Assembly: GCA_019188255.1 (NCBI GenBank)
Contig: JAETXT010000011.1
Span: 248,001 to 312,000 of the forward strand
Reading direction: 5' to 3'
From: Verticillium longisporum
Taxonomy: Eukaryota > Ascomycota > Sordariomycetes > Glomerellales > Plectosphaerellaceae
DNA length: 64,000 bases
The position numbers and the translations under genes are program-made. Positions 58,687 to 64,000 of this stretch are shown here, one piece after another. The stretch's first letter is position 1. Every line of letters begins with the position of its first letter. The notes beneath the pieces were generated by a model that was not told the origin of the DNA, ran no database searches, and was given only the letters and a program-made list of their open reading frames with translations.

Positions 58687-59427
58687 ATGGCGCCCCTCCC
58701 ACCATCTCCCCACCCTCTCCACCGCCGCAGCGCCGACGGAGGCCGCATCGCCGGCCTCTTCATCGGCACCCTCGTCGGCGCCGTCGTCACGCTGGCCCTC
58801 CTGTACGCCTGCTTCAACTGCGTCTTCTCGCCCAAGACGCCCACCAAGGCCAGGACAGGAAAAGGCCGTCGACGTGCTCGGAAAGGTCACCACCACCACC
58901 ACAACCATCACCATCACAACCACAAACATCATCCGCGGGGCCACAAGCACCACGGCGCCAAGCATGCTTCTTGTTCCCGCCAGACGCCTGCGCCCTCGCC
59001 CGCGCCGTGCCGCCGGCCGGAGAACATGCCTAGGGCGCGCGCAAAGAGGTATAGCCACAAGCATGCGCGGCGCGGGCGAGGGCAGAGGCAGAGGGCGGTG
59101 TTTGTGCCGATTGTGCCTGTGCCGGTGGGCGAGGAGGTGCTGGCTCCGCCTGAGGTGGCGATGGAGCCTGGATTGGAGGAGTGCTTTGATCCGGCGGGGT
59201 GGTATGATCCGGATATGATGGGCGGCGTGCTTGGTGAGCCGGAGATGATGTCGTGGTCGGGGGAGTCCGTCGGGGGCGAGTGTGAGGTGGATGATGAGGA
59301 AGAGGGGGATGGGAGTTGCTGTCTACAATTCTGTGATTTCCTTTGTGGTGTCAGCAGGGCTGAGCAGAAGAAGGTGGAACGAGAGGTTGGTGAATGGGAG
59401 AGTGAGGATGTGATGGGAGGTGTCTGA
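58687..59427 (+). CDS. Single-pass membrane protein with His-rich cytosolic segment (second of a tandem pair)
   Basis: 246 residues, single exon, ATG 58687. A short N-terminus is followed by a membrane helix (IAGLFIGTLVGAVVTLALLYACF, about 21-43). A Lys/Arg/His-rich stretch of about 30 residues (about 60-90) comes next, with GHHHHHNHHHHNHKHH as its core, which could bind metal ions, and then more basic sequence. The last third is acidic (DDEEEGD) with a small CCLQFCDFLC cysteine cluster. The architecture, though not the sequence, resembles the preceding gene. The 3' end overlaps the convergent ankyrin-like gene by 77 bases (59351-59427). Function unknown. Confidence 0.65.
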   Translation: MAPLPPSPHPLHRRSADGGRIAGLFIGTLVGAVVTLALLYACFNCVFSPKTPTKARTGKGRRRARKGHHHHHNHHHHNHKHHPRGHKHHGAKHASCSRQTPAPSPAPCRRPENMPRARAKRYSHKHARRGRGQRQRAVFVPIVPVPVGEEVLAPPEVAMEPGLEECFDPAGWYDPDMMGGVLGEPEMMSWSGESVGGECEVDDEEEGDGSCCLQFCDFLCGVSRAEQKKVEREVGEWESEDVMGGV

Positions 59428-61676
59428 CATATGAATCATCCTCTTCCTTTTCGGGGAGAAATTGTTCAAAATTGTCCTCGTATAACTCATAGTCGTAGCA
59501 CTTCTCTTCGATCCAAGCTCCGGGGATGGAGATTGCAGGCGTTTCGATCGCTGTCCAAAATTCGCCGGCGAATTCCTCCGTGCCCCAGTCCCAGGTGAAG
59601 GTCCAGTCATCGGGGCTCGGCCCGTATGTGAACGTTTCAAGCCTTGGGAAACGGCAGCAGTCTGTGGTGTCCGTTGCTTTCGGGACTCTAGGTATGCAGT
59701 CGTCGTGGTCCAGTGGTCGAAGACGAAGTGGACCGTATTGGTATTCTCGATCGCTGGTAGTGGACTTGATGATTTCCAGCTCTTCACGGCCGTAGGACGT
59801 CAGATTGATGCCGCTTTCGTTAACATCTTCCAGCCAAGACTGAAGCGTGAGAGTCATCAACCTCACCGTTGGTACCGACGTCCAATGGTGGTACTTCCCA
59901 TCTCTGTAGAGCGTCCAGAACGAATGATACGTAATAATTTGCCTACACCCGTCTAAAATTGTCAAGATCAGGGACCTCAACGATTTCTGGGCCAAGGTGC
60001 TGTCTTTATGGATCGATAGGATAGAGCCACCATAGCGCAGGTGCCAGTCCGCGGTCAGTCTAATGATCTCGCTCCTCCGCCTTTTCCAGGCACTTCGGGC
60101 CGATTCTCTCGATTTTGATTTGGTCCATGTTCGCCATGATCTCATGCTCGTCGCTGCGTCGATACTTTGTCCCCATCTGTAGCCATGGAAAAAATGACTC
60201 CTTGCTTCCGACAAGTCTTTTTCGACTGCTTCCATAAAGGAGATGCGGGAAGCGAGGTGTATGAACGAGCAGCCCTGAGATCGAACGTGGTCAATGTCCG
60301 CGGGACACAACACACCATCGTGCCAGAGAAGGAATGCAAAGGTTTCCTCTTTCATGTTGAAACGGATGTGTCTCAAGGACTGCAAGCAATGCCTGAATGA
60401 TTCCACATGTCGTGCCTTCTCTATGTCGCAGAGAGAATCAGATTGGACTCCCATGTTGGCCAAGCCGTATGTAGCGTGTAGAAGGTCTTGGTGGCTCATG
60501 CAGACTCCGAGTTGAACCAAGGTTCGAATGATTCTGAGTCGTCCGAATCGCCAAGCCTCCTGGTAGTGTTTCCTTAGTCCTTCAGGCTATGTCGTGTGGC
60601 ATACAGAAGCTTACATGCATGAGCGAGCCGCTTTCGAATACATCGAATGGGGACGCCTTTCCTCCCTTGAAGAGTCGAAGCAGAGTGTTCATGTCACCAC
60701 AAACGACGGATATAAATGCAGGCGAGCGATCTGGCACAAAATTGTAAGCTCTGAAATGCAGCTGCCATCCGGAGAGTACTCGCAGCTCCCAAGCTTGCTG
60801 CGCTAACCACCTAGGGGGCTGTAAGCGGAACGCGCGTTCTGTTCCATGTGAGCCTTAGTTGAACAGGCAAGGAAAAGAGTCAAGTGGGCTGATAAAGTTT
60901 TATACCTGTGATTTCGTATTTGGAAGATCCATGCACAATTTGAGAAGTGCGGCTTGCGCTTGTAAAGCTCCCAAAGAATGACTGGCCTTTCCATGGCAGC
61001 TCGAGCGTTGAACTTGGGAGGGACATGCCTCGATAGGTGCTTAGGCCGTTCTGTTTCCTCCATGGTTCAAGGCTCAAATCCCTCTCTTCAACGTCATTCT
61101 TTTCTCCTCTTCTTTGCTTTGCTACATATCCCGAGGCTGACAGATGCTGGACAACGGCCGTCGGGATAGCCTTGGTGCAGGCCCTGAACGGACATCAGCA
61201 ACTTGCACCCAGCGGCGCAGGTTGGGATAGCCAACGAACCTGGAATACTCGGAATGCGCGAGCAGCAAGATCTGAATCATAACCTCGAGTTTCTTCTCGT
61301 GTCGTTCCAATACATCCCGCTTCAGAGCCACGCGAACAATATCCCTCACTCGTCTTACCCGTTTTGTCGCATCAATCTGTACAAGCAAATCGTTCATCAT
61401 GGTCGCCTCGTCCGAAATAACCTGCTGACAGGACAGGATATACGACTCGACGGCTTCCATGTCTTCAAACACAGTTGCACCCGTCTCAATATCTCGAGCA
61501 ATACGCGCGACCATGGGCAGAATGAGATCGAGGCGCTTGAACAGATCCTGGATCGCCTCAGGCACATCCTTGACCTCGTCCCCCATGCACTTCAGCTTGA
61601 GCACGCCGCCCCCGATCTTGCCGACGACTTGGGCAAGGGCGATGCTGCTGGCGACGAGGCCGACGATCTTGGCCAT
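59351..61676 (-). CDS. STAND-type N-terminal domain protein with ankyrin-like repeat region
   Basis: Four exons (61676-61240, 61183-60906, 60838-60615, 60559-59351) with introns of 56, 67 and 55 bases give 715 residues, all joins in frame. The N-terminus (MAKIVGLVASSIALAQVVGKIGG, then a long helical bundle to about 145) is the helical domain found at the start of many fungal STAND/ankyrin proteins. Exon 3 gives RWLAQQAWELRVLSGWQLHFRAYNF, a motif I associate with this fungal family. FISVVCGDMNTLLRLFKGGKASPFDV-x-ESGSLMH and the following WRFGRLRIIRTLVQLGVC are degenerate ankyrin-like repeats. No NACHT or P-loop is present, so it is not a complete NLR. A role in self/non-self recognition or protein binding is inference. 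The 3' end overlaps the neighbouring convergent gene. Confidence 0.8.
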
Positions 61677-62114
61677 GTTGACGTTGCTGCCGTCCCGTTG
61701 GCGGTAGATGGACGTTGTTCGTCGCCCGATGGCCTTGGGGGCGTCAGAAAGAAATGCTGGGCGTGGAAATCCTCGAAAAAGTCTGCCGCGACAGGAAAAC
61801 GCTCGTCAAAATGAGGTGTTACCATCTCAGGCCATCCACAGGATCCGGCCAACGAGGCTGCCTGGGAATCGACCAAGCGACAGGTCCACGCCTGCATGAT
61901 AGGTTACATGTCACACACCATCGCCACGCCCTCGCAACCAACGGGCACACCCGCTGACACAGCCCTGCTTCCGGATGCGGGCTGGACGAAGCAGCACCAG
62001 TCGTTGGTGCAAACAAAGCAGAAAACAAAAACACATGTATTCAGACGCACGCTAATGCTCAGTTGGACTCCCCGATGCCACCCCTCCCTCTGCCCGTTGA
62101 AGGGGGCGGGAAAC
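61677..62114. other. Intergenic spacer
   Basis: About 440 bases between the ankyrin-like gene's start and the end of the dioxygenase gene. No feature recognised. Confidence 0.5.
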
Positions 62115-63283
62115 TCAGCTGCTCGGCCTCCTGAGCCCCAAAATGTCCAGAAACGGACCGTCGTGGCACGCAACGAGGTACGCCCTCTGGTCCGGCGACT
62201 CGTTGACGTGCCTCACCGACGACCACGCCGGGACGGCAAACGTGTCGCGCGCCGTCCACCGGAACACGCTCTTCTCGCCCGCCGGCGTCTCGACCTCGGT
62301 GCGCCCCGTGCCCTCGTAGCAGTGGTAGATGTACGAGCAGCTGTCGCGGGACGCGGCCTCGGCGCCGGGCGCCAGGCGCTCGGCCTGCACGCCGAGGGTC
62401 GTGGACAGGGGTCTGCCGTCGGCGTTGCGGTAGTGGTGCACGGCGTGGGGGCCGGCGGCGGCGTTGAGGGCCTCTTCCACGGGCGCCCAAGGATGGCGCC
62501 ATTCGCAGGGGTCGCAGGGTCTGGCTCGTCAGCATTCTTTGGAACTCTCCATTTCGCGTCTTCCTCATGCCTCATGCAATGAAGCCTCATGGAAAATCGC
62601 AAAAAGGAGCACTCACGTGCTGGGGTACCGCGGGTCGGCGTAGCCCTCGGCAAAGTGCACCGGCGCAAAGCGAAACAGCGGCAAGTTCAGCATGTCCAGC
62701 CAGATGACAGGCTCCCTGCTCTCGTTGCCGTGGTCGTGCCAGTGCCAGATGGGCGTCGTGACGACGTCGCCGCGGACGAGGGGCATCTTCTTGCCCTCGA
62801 CGGCCGTGAAGCCCTCGCCGTCAATGATGAAGCGGCACGCGAACGCGAGGTGGCGGTGCGCCGGCGCCGTCTCGCCCGGGTTGACGAGCTGCAGGCCGCC
62901 GTAGATGGTGTCTGTCGTGTAGGGGGATTCTGCGCCAGTGTCAGTTGCTCTGCTGTTTCTTTTTTTTTTTTTCTGTGAGATGGTTTGCCGGGTTCGGCTT
63001 TCGACGCACGCATGCTCGGGTTCACCAGCATCAGCACCCGCCTCTCGGCTCTCTCCTCCGGCACGAGCGCGCCGGCCTTTTGCAGCTGCGGCAGCGCCTC
63101 GGCGTACTTCCACATGTGCGCTTTGGCCGTGGGGTTCGGGCTCGGCGGCACCATGACGTTCATCTGCGACCACAGCGGCTCGAGATGCTGCGACGGCAGC
63201 TCGCTGAGAAAGTCCTGCATCTCCTTCGTCTCGCTGTCATCAGCTGCCTGAGTGTGCGCCTCTGTGCTGATGTAGGATCCCAT
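62115..63283 (-). CDS. Gentisate 1,2-dioxygenase (bicupin)
   Basis: Three exons (63283-63010, 62929-62617, 62520-62115) with introns of 80 and 96 bases give 330 residues. Splices rebuild YTTDTIYGGLQLVNPGE and PCDPCEWRHPWAP, both typical of this family. The first cupin carries the iron-ligand region AHRHLAFA (about 116) and a conserved THxWHDH-type element, here PIWHWHDHG (about 145-155), preceded by GDVVTTP. A second, degenerate cupin covers the C-terminal third (YIYHCYEGTG; FAVPAWSSV). The enzyme uses Fe(II) and O2 to open gentisate between C1 and C2, giving maleylpyruvate, in the cytosol. It is divergent, with 470 bases between, from a hydrolase gene that fits the last step of the same pathway. 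Confidence 0.9.
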
Positions 63284-63753
63284 GACGATGAAGCTGCTTC
63301 TGGTGCTGCTTTGGGTGTGAAAAGCCTTTGGCAACGGAATATCAAGAGGCAAAAGGATAAAGTGAGGCTATATGAAGACAGAAGCGAGCCGTACGCCCGT
63401 CTCAACTGCCGGAGCGCGTCAATGCCCTTATGACACCCGGGACGCTCGATTCAGGAGTTCCCCTGAAGGAGTATAACGGCTCTCGGCGGAGTCAGCTCGG
63501 GGGGCGGGGGGCCCGGGGTTCCGGTGCGCTCGGTCTGTCATTCGTTCCGAGTCCGGTGTCTCCATGTTTCCGAGCGGAACAGCATATGATTGGCTTACGG
63601 GAGCGACACGTCGAAAACACTACCACCTTTACTTCAACTACTTGTTTACCTCGTTTTACAGCAAGTTCATGGTATTCACTTCTGTATTGATCTGAGAGGT
63701 GGCATAGTGACGCATAAACACCGATCAACTTATTCTCAGCCCATTCTCACATC
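63284..63753. promoter_or_regulatory. Shared divergent promoter of the gentisate-pathway gene pair
   Basis: 470 bases between the start codons of the dioxygenase (minus) and the hydrolase (plus). The arrangement implies co-regulation, probably induced by aromatic substrate. No specific binding site is asserted. Confidence 0.5.
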
Positions 63754-64000
63754 ATGTCTGACGCTCCTTGGTCTCGTCTCATCCGTTTCGTCGACGACAA
63801 CGGCAACGAGACCTTTGGTGAGCCCCAAGTCACCGACGAAAAAGACTTTGCCGCCCGCGCCGCCTCCAATGACCTCTGGGCGGTAGAGTACAAGGGCACA
63901 AGTCCGGTGAGCAGCCTCACGAGGGGCGAAAAGGTGCACGTTAAGGAGGTCCGCGACATTCTGCGCCCCTCAGACGTGCCCATCATTCGCTGCATCGGCC
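63754..64000 (+). CDS. Fumarylacetoacetate hydrolase-family protein (probable fumarylpyruvate hydrolase), 5' part only
   Basis: The frame from ATG 63754 runs off the right edge (82 codons). The opening MSDAPWSRLIRFVDDNG followed by GEPQ is the usual start of fungal FAH-family hydrolases; the metal-binding core lies beyond the window. In the gentisate pathway, maleylpyruvate is isomerised to fumarylpyruvate, which this type of enzyme cleaves to fumarate and pyruvate. Pairing with gentisate dioxygenase across a divergent promoter supports fumarylpyruvate rather than fumarylacetoacetate as substrate. Because only the N-terminal part is visible, active-site residues cannot be checked. Confidence 0.75.
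   Translation, partial: MSDAPWSRLIRFVDDNGNETFGEPQVTDEKDFAARAASNDLWAVEYKGTSPVSSLTRGEKVHVKEVRDILRPSDVPIIRCIG

Overview
The window is nuclear DNA of a filamentous ascomycete (Pezizomycotina, most likely Sordariomycetes; this placement is inferred from gene content and gene structure). The evidence is short GT-AG introns of about 40-105 bases, often with a CTRAY-type branch site, plus a Zn2Cys6 regulator, NACHT/STAND-type proteins, secreted hydrolases and small AT-rich inverted-repeat elements. I found 16 protein genes or gene remnants with real support, one tRNA, three short terminal-inverted-repeat elements, and long gene-poor stretches rich in microsatellites. Exon limits below come from reading frames, splice signals and family motifs; no alignment was run.

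Left part (1-13.6 kb): four genes that look like a small metabolic cluster. They are an NRPS-like synthetase with a membrane-embedded hexapeptide-repeat C-terminus (Pls/PosA-like; runs off the left edge), a divergent argininosuccinate-lyase-like enzyme, a Zn2Cys6/fungal_trans regulator, and a divergently transcribed monocarboxylate-type MFS transporter carrying two in-frame stop codons.

Middle-left (14-26 kb): an intron-containing tRNA-His; a 12-cysteine secreted-type protein whose signal peptide is one base out of frame; an unknown protein with an in-frame TAG (or a 39-base intron); a decayed coding remnant near 19.2-20.7 kb; and a C2H2/fungal_trans regulator interrupted by apparent one-base shifts at homopolymers. 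Lesions are concentrated here, whereas the genes right of 34 kb read cleanly.

Centre (28-34 kb): gene-poor. It holds a 785-base AT-rich Mutator-like inverted-repeat element with a 9-base flanking direct repeat, and a 273-base MITE.

Right part (34-64 kb): a NACHT NTPase fused to C-terminal C2H2 fingers; an orphan domain resembling the segment in front of fungal SNF2 helicases; a SnoaL-like protein; a secreted, probably GPI-anchored aspartic protease; a GH5 endo-mannanase; a tail-anchored-like protein with heptad repeats; a RING-like cysteine-rich protein; a Tc1/mariner-type MITE; two tandem single-pass membrane proteins; a STAND-type N-terminal/ankyrin-like protein; and, at the right edge, gentisate 1,2-dioxygenase divergent from a fumarylacetoacetate/fumarylpyruvate hydrolase-type gene, which together suggest aromatic ring breakdown through gentisate.
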